The notes: generated from the letters alone by a model not told the origin. Numbered from the stretch's first letter, positions 25,909-36,081 are shown. The stretch is 63,860 nt of DNA from Clostridia bacterium (GCA_028684095.1 JAQUGQ010000008.1:1-63860); one strand, 5' to 3'. Program-made: numbers and translations.

Positions 25909-28107
25909 TTAAACAAGTTCAAAGTCTATTTGTTTGCTCTTTATATCAACTCTAGTAACTCTAACTTTAACTTTGTCACCTATTTTATATGTAACATTAT
26001 TATTATCTACTAACAAATATTTTTTCTCATCAAATGTGAAATAGCCCTTCATATTAGAGATATGAACTAATCCTTCTACTGTACTTTCTAATTTAACAAA
26101 TATTCCAAATGAAGTTACAGAAGATATTATTGATTCATATTCTTCTCCTACTTTATCTTTCATAAACATAGCCATATATAAGTCATCAAAGTCTCTCTCT
26201 ATCCTTGTAGATTCTTTTTCTTTATCTGTTGATATATCAGAGTATGCAATGCTTTGTTTTTTATATTTTCCTTTTTTATTATCAGATAAAACATATCCAT
26301 TTTCTAAATAATCTGATATAACTCTATGTATAAATAAATCTGGATATCTTCTTATTGGTGAAGTGAAATGACAGTAATATTTAAAAGCAAGACCAAAATG
26401 TCCTACACATTCACTACTATATTTAGCTAGTTTTAATGTTCTAAGTGTTATTGTACTTATAACTCTTTTTTCTTCTTCACTATCAAACTGTGATAATACA
26501 TCAGCTAAAATCTTAGGAGTTACATTTTTTAATGATTTTATTTGCTTTCCATAACTTGCCAAAACTTCATTTAAATTATGTAGTTTTTCCTCATCTGGTT
26601 TTTCATGTATTCTATATATTAATGGTGCTGTTAGAAATAAAAATTTTTCAGCTACTACCATATTTGTTATAAGCATAAACTCTTCTATGATTTTATTAGA
26701 TATATTTGTTGCATAAGGATGTATATCTTTAACTAATCCTTTTTCATCTAATTCAACTTTAGTTTCTGGAATATCAAAGTTAATACTTCCAAGCTCTACT
26801 CTTTTTTTATTAAGTACATCAGCAATTTCTTGCATTAAGGCTATATCACCTAAATAATTTTTATATTCTTCTAAAACTTTATCATCTGATTTCATTATAC
26901 ATTTATATACTTTTTCATAAGTCATTTTCTTTTTTGATTTTATATATGCTTTATATATATTGTTATTTATAACATTACCTTTAGTATCAATATGCATATC
27001 TACACTAAGTGTAAGTCTTATTTTATCTTCAGTTAAACTACATATTCCATTTGATAATATTTTAGGTAACATAGGTATTACACTACCAGGAACATATATA
27101 CTTGTTGCTCTACTTATTGCTTCTTTATCTAATGCAGTTCCATCTTTTACATAATGACTTACATCAGCAATAAAGACAGATAAATCGTAAGTGCCATCTA
27201 TTCTTTTACTTACACATATAGCATCGTCTAAATCTTTTGCATCTTCTGAATCTATAGTATATATATTATCCTTCGTTTTATCTACTCTATTTATCAAATC
27301 TTCTTCTTTTACTTCATCAGTAAAATTTTCTACTTCTTTCATTACTTCTTTATTAAAAGTTTCTTTTTTATCTAACTCATATGCAACATATAAAGCTTTA
27401 ACATAAGCATTTACTTCATCTTTTCCACAAATAATTCTAACAATTGATCCAGTAAAACCAGTTATTTTATTAGGATAAGAAGTAATTTCTACTTCCACCA
27501 TAGATGCACTTTCAATACTTTTATCGTCCACTAGTATTTTATCTATATATATACTTGGTTCTTTAGTATCGATAGATTCTACAAATATCTTTTTATTTAC
27601 CTTATATACACTACCTACAATCTTAGTTATTTTTCTTTTAGTTATAGATACTATTCTGCCAACTCTTCTATTTGAGTTATATTTATTACTTTTGTCTATA
27701 ACAACAAGAATTTCATCACCATTCATAGCAGTATTCATACCAATATCAGGTATAAAAATATCTTCTTCAGACTTATCTTCACATATTGCAAAACCAAATC
27801 TTTCATTTTTATATTCAAATACGCACTTATAACTATTAGACTCATTTACTACAATATATCTTCTTATATCATCAAATGTTAGTTTGCCTAGATCACATAA
27901 TTCATTTAATGTATTTTCTAATATATACATATCCTGTCTTTGTATATTTAGTATACCAGCTATTTCTTTTCTAGTCATTGGCTTATATTCTTTGCTCAAA
28001 AAAAAGGAAGTAATTTTATCCTTCCTCTTTATATATTCACTGTCTATACAAAGAGTATTTGAGTTTTTAATATTATAATTTTTACTCTTTTTTATATTAT
28101 TATCCAT
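25909..28107 (-). CDS. rnr: Ribonuclease R
   Basis: 732-residue 3'-5' exoribonuclease of the RNB family, able to digest structured RNA. An N-terminal helix-turn-helix (~40-90) is followed by cold-shock domains, the RNB catalytic domain with TIDSEDAKDLDDAI (the acidic metal-binding cluster, ~270) and FTSPIRRYPDLFIHR (~580), and a C-terminal S1 domain ending KQIDFELV. Normal order with secG 8 bp upstream. Confidence 0.96.
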   Translation of the reverse strand: MDNNIKKSKNYNIKNSNTLCIDSEYIKRKDKITSFFLSKEYKPMTRKEIAGILNIQRQDMYILENTLNELCDLGKLTFDDIRRYIVVNESNSYKCVFEYKNERFGFAICEDKSEEDIFIPDIGMNTAMNGDEILVVIDKSNKYNSNRRVGRIVSITKRKITKIVGSVYKVNKKIFVESIDTKEPSIYIDKILVDDKSIESASMVEVEITSYPNKITGFTGSIVRIICGKDEVNAYVKALYVAYELDKKETFNKEVMKEVENFTDEVKEEDLINRVDKTKDNIYTIDSEDAKDLDDAICVSKRIDGTYDLSVFIADVSHYVKDGTALDKEAISRATSIYVPGSVIPMLPKILSNGICSLTEDKIRLTLSVDMHIDTKGNVINNNIYKAYIKSKKKMTYEKVYKCIMKSDDKVLEEYKNYLGDIALMQEIADVLNKKRVELGSINFDIPETKVELDEKGLVKDIHPYATNISNKIIEEFMLITNMVVAEKFLFLTAPLIYRIHEKPDEEKLHNLNEVLASYGKQIKSLKNVTPKILADVLSQFDSEEEKRVISTITLRTLKLAKYSSECVGHFGLAFKYYCHFTSPIRRYPDLFIHRVISDYLENGYVLSDNKKGKYKKQSIAYSDISTDKEKESTRIERDFDDLYMAMFMKDKVGEEYESIISSVTSFGIFVKLESTVEGLVHISNMKGYFTFDEKKYLLVDNNNVTYKIGDKVKVRVTRVDIKSKQIDFELV

Positions 28108-28115
28108 TCTTCACC

Positions 28116-28352
28116 TTATTTCATAATAGAAATTGTTGTCAAAATACATAGTATAATAAATGCAAATGACAAAACAATTGTCCATTTAGATAGAATACCA
28201 TCTAAAGTACTTGATTTATTTGATCCGTAAAAAGTGTTTACACCTGTTACTGAAGATTGTGACGACTTTGTAGTTTGTATCATAACAACCATAGTTACCA
28301 TAAGACCTGCTATTAATGTTAAAATTGATAGAGTCCAATCTATCCAACCCAT
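28116..28352 (-). CDS. secG: Protein translocase subunit SecG
   Basis: 78 residues with two membrane helices (~6-26 and ~55-76) and the linker VMIQTTKSSQSSVTG...FYGSNKSSTLDG. SecG assists the SecYEG channel. The secG-rnr pair is conserved in Bacillota. Confidence 0.93.
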   Translation of the reverse strand: MGWIDWTLSILTLIAGLMVTMVVMIQTTKSSQSSVTGVNTFYGSNKSSTLDGILSKWTIVLSFAFIILCILTTISIMK

Positions 28353-28644
28353 GTTAAATTCCCCCTTAGTAAAATATACCTTATTATACCATATATATTA
28401 TTTAAATACAAGCATTTTAAATAAATATATATTTTGTATATATTTATATTGTGCTTATTTTTAAATAATATATAATAAAAAGTATAAAAATACTATCTAT
28501 TTCAAAGATCAAGTCATTTTACAAAACAAAAAACAGCGAAAATACATTTCTATATATTCACTGTTTAATATATTAAATATTTAACTATTCCTCCACATAA
28601 CATTCTGTCCTTGTCTGATTTATATATTTTTTTATACTTCTATA

Positions 28645-28845
28645 TTATTTCCCTTCTTTATTACCGTATGGTAACACCATTGCTACAATAATGTATGTCA
28701 CTACACCAGAACCAAATATACATCCAAATAATATCCAAAGTAATCTTACCAGACTTGGATCCATATGTAAAGATTCAGATATTCCTCCACACACCCCAAA
28801 AATCATTTTATCAGCTCTTGATTTATGTAATTTTCTTTTGCTCAT
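28645..28845 (-). CDS. PspC-domain small membrane protein
   Basis: 66 residues: KLHKSRADKMIFGVCGGISES then a single hydrophobic helix (LLWILFGCIFGSGVVTYIIVAMVLP). This is the PspC domain alone, common in Gram-positives and tied to envelope stress. Single gene with a short upstream gap to the O-antigen-ligase-like gene. Confidence 0.9.
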   Translation of the reverse strand: MSKRKLHKSRADKMIFGVCGGISESLHMDPSLVRLLWILFGCIFGSGVVTYIIVAMVLPYGNKEGK

Positions 28846-28885
28846 TTTATATACCTAACCTTTCATTTGTTACAAAAATTTTAAT

Positions 28886-30712
28886 CTATTGTTTAATTAT
28901 TTTTCTAGTTTCAGATTTATTCTCGATTATTCCTATTAACATACTAAATACAATTAAGCATATTAAATATGAGAAATTTAAATCTGTCAAACTATGCAAT
29001 ATATACATTATAAAACATAATTTTAAGGCTGAAAATTTATTATATTTTATAACAAAATATATTATTAAACAAATTGATATACCTCCAATAATACCTGATT
29101 CTATAAATATTTGTAAAATAGAGTTATGCACTTCTGTTGAAACGTATTTAAGTGTTTGCACATTTTTATATAAGTATTTAAATCCTTCTCCCCCAGTTCC
29201 AAATATTGGACTTGTAATCCATATTTTGTAACCGTCCTTAATATATTCAAATCTATCTCTTGAACTTGTTGAACCATAAAAAGAATCTTTAAATCTAAAT
29301 ACACTATCACTTGGTAACATACTATATTCTAAAGGTTTAACATCTCCATTTAATTTAAATTGTGTTATATCAATACTTCCTTCATAACATATAAATTCTA
29401 TATTAAGCCTTTTTGTATTTGCTTTTGGGGTGAAACTACTATTAAAATTATTTGATACATTTGCATAATATTCAAATCTTGTAATTTGCTCTTGTTCAAA
29501 TTCATCATTCTCTTCGTATACAACAATACTATATTTACTATTACTTTCATTTTCTTTAATAGAAATTTCAATATTGTTTATCTCATTATTTTTTACTCCA
29601 TATATTTGCCTTGTTATAGTATTATCTTTTTCGTTTTTAACAATTTCTAAGGGTTTATATACACTAAGTCCAATTAATATATATATTATTAAAGTAGATA
29701 TACAAATTATTATAATCTTTGTTTTATTTAATTTTATTTTATTAATTTTATTTGTTAGGCTTTCGTTAAGTATTATATATTTAATAATAGATCTAATTGC
29801 TATAACTGAAAGTATTATATATGTTAAAAATACAAAGTATATTCTACTTGGATTTGTAAGTACTAAAACTAATATATTATTTGAACATAGGAATGAAATA
29901 ATATATGATGTTGATAATACAATTAATATGTTAAACTTATTTGAACTTGTTTTTAGTAAATATAATATTAAAGTAATAATATAGATAACTAATACCATTC
30001 TTGATCCTGTTAAAATAATTGAAAGTGTTGAAATAGTAAACAAAGTGAAGTATATTACAAGTCCTAAATTATTTAATTTAGTATTATCTTCCTTAACTTT
30101 CTTTATATATGTATTTATTTTATCTAATATTAATATACCCGAAACAGCAATAAGTATAGCTGCCGTATTTGCATATTGTATAGTTCCAGATAATCTAGTT
30201 AGATCTTTACTTAAATATCCAGAATTAATCAATTTTAAATATGGCTGTAATATCCTACTTGCTAATCCATCAATACCAACAAAAGCCTGTATTAATCCAA
30301 TAGATATAAGTGTATAATAATATAGATTCTTATTAACAGAATTACTAATTATTATATATAAAATGAATATACTAACATATCTAACAAATTCAAATTTACT
30401 ATCTGTTATATTAGCATAAGTATTAAATAGTATAGGTAACATATAAGCTATAGCAAGTAATGCAAATAATATAACCATGGACCTTACATTACTTATACTA
30501 AATTTTTTACATTTCTTTTTATATCTATCTATAAAGTATTTTATAATAAAAAACAAGCCATATCCAGCTCCTAAAATTGCTATAGAACTAATAAAAAAGG
30601 TTATATCAGATGTATAAAATCCACCTTTTTTTATACTTTGTATTAATATCAAAAAACAAACTATAATATCTATAGAAAGTTTAAAACTTTTACTTATATC
30701 AATTTTTGCCAT
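28886..30712 (-). CDS. O-antigen ligase/polymerase-like membrane protein
   Basis: 608 residues with about twelve membrane helices. Two extracytoplasmic regions stand out: a beta-rich insert (~365-450) and a loop with WITSPIFGTGGEGFKYLY and VHNSILQIFIESGIIGGI (~500-550), the Wzy_C (O-antigen ligase) signature containing the catalytic-type His. In Gram-positives such proteins join surface or teichuronic-type glycans. Single gene; no glycan cluster around it. Confidence 0.82.
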   Translation of the reverse strand: MAKIDISKSFKLSIDIIVCFLILIQSIKKGGFYTSDITFFISSIAILGAGYGLFFIIKYFIDRYKKKCKKFSISNVRSMVILFALLAIAYMLPILFNTYANITDSKFEFVRYVSIFILYIIISNSVNKNLYYYTLISIGLIQAFVGIDGLASRILQPYLKLINSGYLSKDLTRLSGTIQYANTAAILIAVSGILILDKINTYIKKVKEDNTKLNNLGLVIYFTLFTISTLSIILTGSRMVLVIYIITLILYLLKTSSNKFNILIVLSTSYIISFLCSNNILVLVLTNPSRIYFVFLTYIILSVIAIRSIIKYIILNESLTNKINKIKLNKTKIIIICISTLIIYILIGLSVYKPLEIVKNEKDNTITRQIYGVKNNEINNIEISIKENESNSKYSIVVYEENDEFEQEQITRFEYYANVSNNFNSSFTPKANTKRLNIEFICYEGSIDITQFKLNGDVKPLEYSMLPSDSVFRFKDSFYGSTSSRDRFEYIKDGYKIWITSPIFGTGGEGFKYLYKNVQTLKYVSTEVHNSILQIFIESGIIGGISICLIIYFVIKYNKFSALKLCFIMYILHSLTDLNFSYLICLIVFSMLIGIIENKSETRKIIKQ

Positions 30713-30838
30713 GTGTACTTATATCCCCTTTTTTGCTTAATTATTTAAAATTAAAATTATTTTTTATTATTGATTATATCATAAATTATAGAAAAATCAA
30801 TGGAATCATAATTTTATTTTTATGATTTTTTATCTGAT

Positions 30839-31796
30839 TTATACTTTTGTATTTTCACACCTATTCCCCCATTTATCTATAACTTCACCATTTTTATATA
30901 CCTTTATTACTTCACAATTATTACTACATCCATTACATTCTTCACCTAACGTTATAAAATCTTGCTCAGATATATTAAAGTTAAATAATCTTTCAGTGCC
31001 AGATTTTTTTGCAAGTATTGCAACACCTAATGCACCTAATAGATGTGAATTTTTATCAACATATATATCTTTTCCTGTTGCCTCCTTAAAATATTTAATT
31101 ACTCCATCGTTTTTACTGACACCACCTTGAAATACAATTTGTTCTTGTATATTTTTTCCCTTCCCAACATTATTTAAATAGTTTGATACAACCGCCTTAC
31201 ATAACCCAGCAATTATGTCTTGTTTACTATGACCTATTTGTGCTTTATGTACTAAATCAGATTCTGCAAAAACAGTACATTTCGCAGCAATTTTAATGGG
31301 ATTTTTAGATTCCATAGCAATTTTACCTAAATTTTCTACATCAACACCTAATCTTTGAGCTTGAGAAGACAAAAATGCACCTGTACCAGCAGCACATAAA
31401 GTATTCATAGCATAATCTATAACTATTCCATTTTGTATTATTATAATTTTAGAATCTTGACCGCCTATTTCAAATATAGTCTTAACATCTGGGTATATTG
31501 ATATTGTACCAACAGCATGTGCAGTTATTTCATTTTTTACAACTTGCGCACCGTAGCATGCTTCCTACAAGTTTTCTTGCAGAACCCGTTGTACCCACTC
31601 CTACTATATTTATTATATCGTTTAGATTTTTTCTATTAACTTGATTTTCAAGTTCTTTTACTACCTTTTTAGTTGCTTCAATAGGATTACCTTCTGTCCA
31701 AATATAATTTTCTAAAATAATATTATTTTTCTCATCAATCACTACCGCTTTAGTAGAAATAGATCCTATATCTACACCTAAATAGTTTTTAGACAT
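30839..31796 (-). CDS. 2-hydroxyacyl-CoA dehydratase activase-like ATPase, split by +1 frameshift at CGG
   Basis: A BadF/BcrA/HgdC-type ASKHA ATPase, which uses ATP to send an electron to a 2-hydroxyacyl-CoA dehydratase. Codons from 31796 give NYLGVDIGSISTKAVVID and VGVGTTGSARKLVGSML; then comes C-GGT at 31553. In the zero frame (CGG TGC) translation ends after seven codons; skipping the C gives GAQVVKNEITAHAVG and continues with IGGQDSK and NTLCAAGTGAFLSSQAQR (iron-sulfur Cys and ADP-binding region) to the stop at 30839. Length is 318 codons plus one base. The same extra-C-before-GGT lesion splits nrnA and the 49222 gene. The downstream half also has a candidate internal ATG at 31408. Confidence 0.85.
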
Positions 31797-32920
31797 TTTT
31801 CAGCCTCCTTTTTCATTTTTAACATATCATAAAAAGCTTCTAATCTGGTTTTTACACCAGTTTCACTTGTTTGCATATCAAATGTAAAATGTATTATGGG
31901 AATATTATAATCCTTAGATATTTTTTGTAATATAGGCATTGCATTAATTTCAGGAGTACATCCAAATGGTTTTACGTGTATAATTCCATCATATCCCATT
32001 TCACACATTTCTTTACTATGCGCTACACTTTCTGTACCATCTGCACCTAATGCATACTTTATATAATTATTTGCACTTTTAATAAGTTTTTTCTCTTCTC
32101 TAAATTTTTCAAATAATAAATATGTTGCAGTTGTATATCTTTTTACTTCAACATTCATTTTAGCTAATTCTCTTTCTAAAAAAAAACTAGAGAACTGTTC
32201 CATTGTTGTATATAACTCTCCTACTATTCCTACTTTTAACTTGCTCTCCTTATCCTCTAATTTTACATTTTCTAAAATCCACTTATATTTATTTTTAAAT
32301 TTATATAACTGAATTAAATTTTTAACTGATTTTAATTCTAAAAGTAATTTGCTATGTATTTTATCAAACTCACCTTTATTTACTTCATATGCTACTTTTT
32401 TTCTAATACTTTCTTCTAAATCATCTAATATATCTATCATCTTTATAGTTAATAGAAAATGATAAGAAAATTTAATCTTTTTTAATTTAGGATTTATTAT
32501 TTTGAATTTATTATATACTTTAAATATATTTACACCTTTAGCATCAAATAAAGTTATAAAAGTAAAATTATACCCCAAATCATGCAGTATTTGTTCTTGT
32601 AGTTCAGCATAATATCCAAATCTACATCCGCCACCCGCTTGTATTAGAACATTAGCACCTTTGTCTAATGATTCTATAAAGTTACCCATATTATACTTAA
32701 ATGGAGTGCAAACAAAATCCGGACTATATTTTTCTCCGAGCTCCATAGTTTTTTTTGTCATTTTTGGTGGAATTAGAATTTCAGAGTTACCTACCAACCT
32801 GGAAAGTAAAAAATATATTGGTATATAATAATTACCTAAATGAGGAAAACTTATAATTTTTTTTTTATTTGCAAATTCATTATTACTATCTTGTATTTCT
32901 TCTTTTAATTTATCAACCAT
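31778..32920 (-). CDS. Acyl-CoA dehydratase activase-related (HgdB-like) protein
   Basis: 380 residues. PHLGNYYIPIYFLLSRL, PDFVCTPFKYNMGNFIESLD and QAGGGCRFGYYAELQEQIL hold the family's Cys positions; the C-terminus has HVKPFGCTPEINAMPIL and FTFDMQTSETGVKTRLEAF. In many Clostridia these modules are fused to an HgdC-type ATPase and a DUF2229 domain in one ~1400-residue protein; here they are three adjacent genes. I took the ATG at 32920 (GAGGA upstream); it overlaps the end of the 32913 gene by 8 bp, and the end of this gene overlaps the ATPase start by 19 bp. Substrate unknown. Confidence 0.85.
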   Translation of the reverse strand: MVDKLKEEIQDSNNEFANKKKIISFPHLGNYYIPIYFLLSRLVGNSEILIPPKMTKKTMELGEKYSPDFVCTPFKYNMGNFIESLDKGANVLIQAGGGCRFGYYAELQEQILHDLGYNFTFITLFDAKGVNIFKVYNKFKIINPKLKKIKFSYHFLLTIKMIDILDDLEESIRKKVAYEVNKGEFDKIHSKLLLELKSVKNLIQLYKFKNKYKWILENVKLEDKESKLKVGIVGELYTTMEQFSSFFLERELAKMNVEVKRYTTATYLLFEKFREEKKLIKSANNYIKYALGADGTESVAHSKEMCEMGYDGIIHVKPFGCTPEINAMPILQKISKDYNIPIIHFTFDMQTSETGVKTRLEAFYDMLKMKKEAEKCLKTI

Positions 32921-33851
32921 ATAATACAATCCTCTTTTTATCATTTAAAACATCTGTGAAACTTTCTAACCTTGTTTGTATTCCAGTATCTGAATTCAGT
33001 TCATCTAATATTAAATTTAAACAAGCTTTTTCTTTAAGTTTTCGTGTACATAATTCATTAACTAAAGAATCAGGACCACACGTAAACACTGATATAAATA
33101 TTATACCATCAACAGAATCCAAATAATTATTTAATCCACTTAATAATTCTTTACTACCCTCCCAATATACAGTTTTAGAAAAATTTTTCCATCCATTTTT
33201 TATATATTTCTTATCAACAACATTTGCATAAATTAAATTTGCATTTAACTTTTTTAAATATATTATTATGGGCTTACCTAATAACTCATCATAAACAATA
33301 TATGGATGAGAAACCACTAATATATTTAATTTATCTTCTTTTTTACTTTTTTCTAAAAACAAGTTTTGATTGTTTACATTAATTTTATATTGTTTCTTAT
33401 ATTTTTTTTTTGCAATTAGATACGCTCTTAAAGTTTTCATATAACTTGCACCTAATTTTTTCCCCATATCTAAAAATCCACAAAATTCACTTTTTCCTCT
33501 TAAATAATCAACATCGTATGTAAGTATATTAATATTATCAAAAACATTGGAACATATATCATAAAAAGCATTAAATTTTACACATATAATATCGTTATTT
33601 TTAAAACTACAAAATCTAGGAATAAAAATATAATCACATTTACCTATTAAACTAAAAATATGTCCCATATATATTTTACTAGCTAAACAGCTTTCATCAG
33701 CGGAATATATTATACCATTATTTAAAATTTTTTTATTTGTATTTTCACTTAAAATTATTTCACATCCAAGCTCGGTAAAAAAAGTTTCCCATAATACATT
33801 ATACTTATAGTATAACATTGCTTTTGGAATACCAATCTTCAAATTAATCAC
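32913..33851 (-). CDS. Acyl-CoA dehydratase activase-related protein, DUF2229-like
   Basis: 312 residues. It starts LKIGIPKAMLYYKYNVLWETFF, typical of DUF2229/HgdB-like proteins, with IFIPRFCSF, GKKLGA, VFTCGPDSLVNELC and a C-terminal LILDELNSDTGIQTRLESF. It is the first gene of a three-gene activase-like set; its stop overlaps the next start. The role is probably that of a dehydratase-related partner; the reaction is unknown. Confidence 0.82.
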   Translation of the reverse strand: MINLKIGIPKAMLYYKYNVLWETFFTELGCEIILSENTNKKILNNGIIYSADESCLASKIYMGHIFSLIGKCDYIFIPRFCSFKNNDIICVKFNAFYDICSNVFDNINILTYDVDYLRGKSEFCGFLDMGKKLGASYMKTLRAYLIAKKKYKKQYKINVNNQNLFLEKSKKEDKLNILVVSHPYIVYDELLGKPIIIYLKKLNANLIYANVVDKKYIKNGWKNFSKTVYWEGSKELLSGLNNYLDSVDGIIFISVFTCGPDSLVNELCTRKLKEKACLNLILDELNSDTGIQTRLESFTDVLNDKKRIVLYG

Positions 33852-33911
33852 CTGTTATTATCTTTAACTGAAATGGATAAATTATACAAGAATGTAATCT
33901 AAATTAAATAT

Positions 33912-33947
33912 AAAAAATAGTTATCAAAATTTTGATAACTATTTTTT
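33912..33947. terminator. Perfect 36-bp palindrome, intrinsic terminator
   Basis: AAAAAATAGTTATCAAAA and its exact complement lie directly upstream of the activase-like set. A6/T6 ends allow termination in either direction; it would stop minus-strand transcripts entering the set. Confidence 0.8.
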
Positions 33948-33974
33948 ATATTTAATTTATTTTTAAAGGTATTT

Positions 33975-34215
33975 CTATAATTTACAATGTTTGTTTATCA
34001 CATCCCAACATTTTTTATTCATATATTTATTTTTAAGAGAACTTTATATTTTAGGTATATCATTTATTGTATATATTTTTTTATTTTCACATCTACCTTC
34101 TTCCTTTATTTCTATATTAATATCTTTAAAGTATTTGTCATTAATTTTTGATTATTTCCTCCTCTCACATATATTCTATCTTTTAATTGTGTTTGTTTTA
34201 TGTTGATTTTATAAA
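33975..34215 (-). pseudogene. Eroded coding sequence, C-terminal part
   Basis: Minus-strand frames join into one plausible protein tail: YKINIKQTQLKDRIYVRGG then NNQK, a one-base deletion in an A run (5 A instead of 6), INDKYFKDINIEIKEEGRC, then NDIPKI, an in-frame TAA, then SSLKNKYMNKKCWDVINKH to CKL and a TAG stop at 33975. Two lesions and no start make it a decayed gene. Its upstream end runs into the terminator 34234-34264. The family is not recognised. The rest of the 429-bp gap 33852-34280 holds only the two terminators. Confidence 0.4.
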
Positions 34216-34233
34216 AGTATTGTGAAAATCAAA

Positions 34234-34264
34234 AAGATAGAGGAAATATTTTTTCCTCTATCTT
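34234..34264 (-). terminator. Terminator of E2-like gene
   Basis: A 13-bp stem AAGATAGAGGAAA with its complement, small A/T loop, followed on the minus strand by TTTTTGATTTT, just after the stop of the 34281 gene. Confidence 0.8.
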
Positions 34265-34280
34265 CGAGTTATATTAATAT

Positions 34281-35132
34281 TTATTTTATATCTTCTTTTT
34301 TTATAAAATTTTCTTCTAATAATTCTGGATTTTTTAAATATTTTGTAAATGTTTTTAAAGATGAACCAAAATAAAAACCATCGCAAATTCTTTCATCGGC
34401 TACTATTCCTAAAGAAATACAATTGTCTTCTGATATTTCATCTTCTTTATATATGTGTCTTTTTTTCTTCTTACCCATTGAAATAAACAAACTATTTGTA
34501 CCAAAATTATATAGATGATGATAAATATAATCCAATCCTATAGAACCTACGTTAGTTAAAAACACACTTGTATGAAAAGGACTTGCTTCTATAATACTTT
34601 TTGGCATAATACCATGTTTATCCATGTATTTTAAAAATCCTACAATTAACTTTAATATCCAATTAGGAATAAACTTAAACATTCCAGCCAATTTATCGGT
34701 ACTATTTACATGTTGAGTGTTTCTATTTTCTAATATACAATTTTCAAGTTTATCCTTTATTTCAAATATATTTTCATTTCCAGTAAACTTAAGTTTTACA
34801 ACTGTTTCCTCAGCAGCATCATTCATGCTCTTTTTAACAACAAGAGAAATATATATATGTTTTCTTGAATATATTCTACTATTTATAACAAATCTATTAA
34901 GAGATGATCTTTCAGCAATAAGTCTAACTAAAGCTGAATATATAATATCCATATGTGTTATTCTTATACCTTCTGATTTTTTCTTATCTATATATTCATC
35001 TAAAGTATTAAGTTCAACATCTTTTCTAAAAAACACCTGTGAATCACTTCTTTTATTCATTATGTAAGGAATTAATTTAAAAAATATATCTACTCCCTTT
35101 ATTATTTTCCCATCTGATCTTTTACCAAACAT
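34281..35132 (-). CDS. 2-oxoacid dehydrogenase E2-like acyltransferase-fold protein
   Basis: 283 residues with the CAT/E2 catalytic fold and no lipoyl domain: ITHMDIIYSALVRLIAER, SPFHTSVFLTNVGSIGL and GIVADERICDGFYFG. In true E2 enzymes the last motif is D-H-R-x-x-D-G; here the catalytic His is Glu (D-E-R-I-C-D-G), although Asp and Gly remain. Stand-alone proteins of this type are common in Clostridia and their role is unknown. I chose the ATG at 35132, preceded by AGGAGG at 7 nt; the frame is open to 35186. Confidence 0.78.
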   Translation of the reverse strand: MFGKRSDGKIIKGVDIFFKLIPYIMNKRSDSQVFFRKDVELNTLDEYIDKKKSEGIRITHMDIIYSALVRLIAERSSLNRFVINSRIYSRKHIYISLVVKKSMNDAAEETVVKLKFTGNENIFEIKDKLENCILENRNTQHVNSTDKLAGMFKFIPNWILKLIVGFLKYMDKHGIMPKSIIEASPFHTSVFLTNVGSIGLDYIYHHLYNFGTNSLFISMGKKKKRHIYKEDEISEDNCISLGIVADERICDGFYFGSSLKTFTKYLKNPELLEENFIKKEDIK

Positions 35133-35255
35133 AGTAAACCTCCTAATTAAGATAATTATATCATATACTAAATAAAAAACAATCAAAATGTCGAAAATTA
35201 GATATAAAATAATCGCACAATCATTTATATAAATTGATTGTACGATTATAAAATA

Positions 35256-35332
<77 letters not shown>

Positions 35333-35484
35333 ATATAATTTAAAATTATTACCATATAATAATACCACATTTTAGTTAAGAAATCAATACTTTAAGTTAA
35401 ACTTTTATATATTTTAATTAACTTTGTATTTTAATATTGATTTTATAGTATAAGTGTAGTAGAATATATAAAGGTGATTGAATC

Positions 35485-36063
35485 ATGAAAGAAATAGCAA
35501 AAAAAAATAAAAATTTATTAAAAGAGCAAACTGCTAAAGCTGAAGAGAAAGCAAAACTTGCTATTGAAGATTACAAAAAGTTTGCAATAAAGGGTAATAT
35601 TATAGATTTAGCAATTGGTGTTGTTATAGGTGGAGCTTTTACAAATATAATAAACACATTGGTATCAAGTTTAGTTACTCCACTACTTAGTATAATGACT
35701 AACAAAGTAAATATTGCAAATTTATTTATATCTCTTTCAGGGGAAAATTATCCTACATTGGAAGCGGCAAAAACTGCTGGAGCAATTGTTATTAGTTATG
35801 GTGCAATATTTAATGCTGTACTTAACTTTTTTATAGTTTCAGTTATATTATTTATTGTTTTCAAATATATTGCAAAGTTAAGAGCATCTAATGAAAAAGG
35901 AACTGTTGAAGAAATAAAACAAACTACAAAAGCATGTCCTTATTGCAAAAGTACTATTGATATAACTGCTACAAAATGTGCATTTTGTACAAGTGAAGTT
36001 GAACTTATTCAAGAAGTTGCTATTGTAGAAAGTAAAAAAGCTAAAAAAAAGAAAGTAGAATAA
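35485..36063 (+). CDS. mscL: Large-conductance mechanosensitive channel MscL with zinc ribbon
   Basis: 192 residues. A charged N-terminal extension (~1-30) precedes the MscL core: YKKFAIKGNIIDLAIGVVIGGAF (TM1, ~35-60), an extracytoplasmic loop, and TM2 (~110-135). The C-terminus carries CPYC...CAFC (~150-170), a zinc-ribbon-like knuckle, and a Lys-rich tail; core MscL is ~130-150 residues. It releases osmolytes on hypo-osmotic shock. One of only two plus-strand genes; convergent with the HU gene and sharing its terminator. Confidence 0.93.
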   Translation: MKEIAKKNKNLLKEQTAKAEEKAKLAIEDYKKFAIKGNIIDLAIGVVIGGAFTNIINTLVSSLVTPLLSIMTNKVNIANLFISLSGENYPTLEAAKTAGAIVISYGAIFNAVLNFFIVSVILFIVFKYIAKLRASNEKGTVEEIKQTTKACPYCKSTIDITATKCAFCTSEVELIQEVAIVESKKAKKKKVE

Positions 36064-36081
36064 AATTTTAAATTAAATAAT

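Noticed and set aside
31530-31796. 88-residue activase fragment as a separate small gene
   Set aside because: Its last seven residues are out-of-frame sequence; the domain continues without loss in the +1 frame, so it is the first part of one gene.
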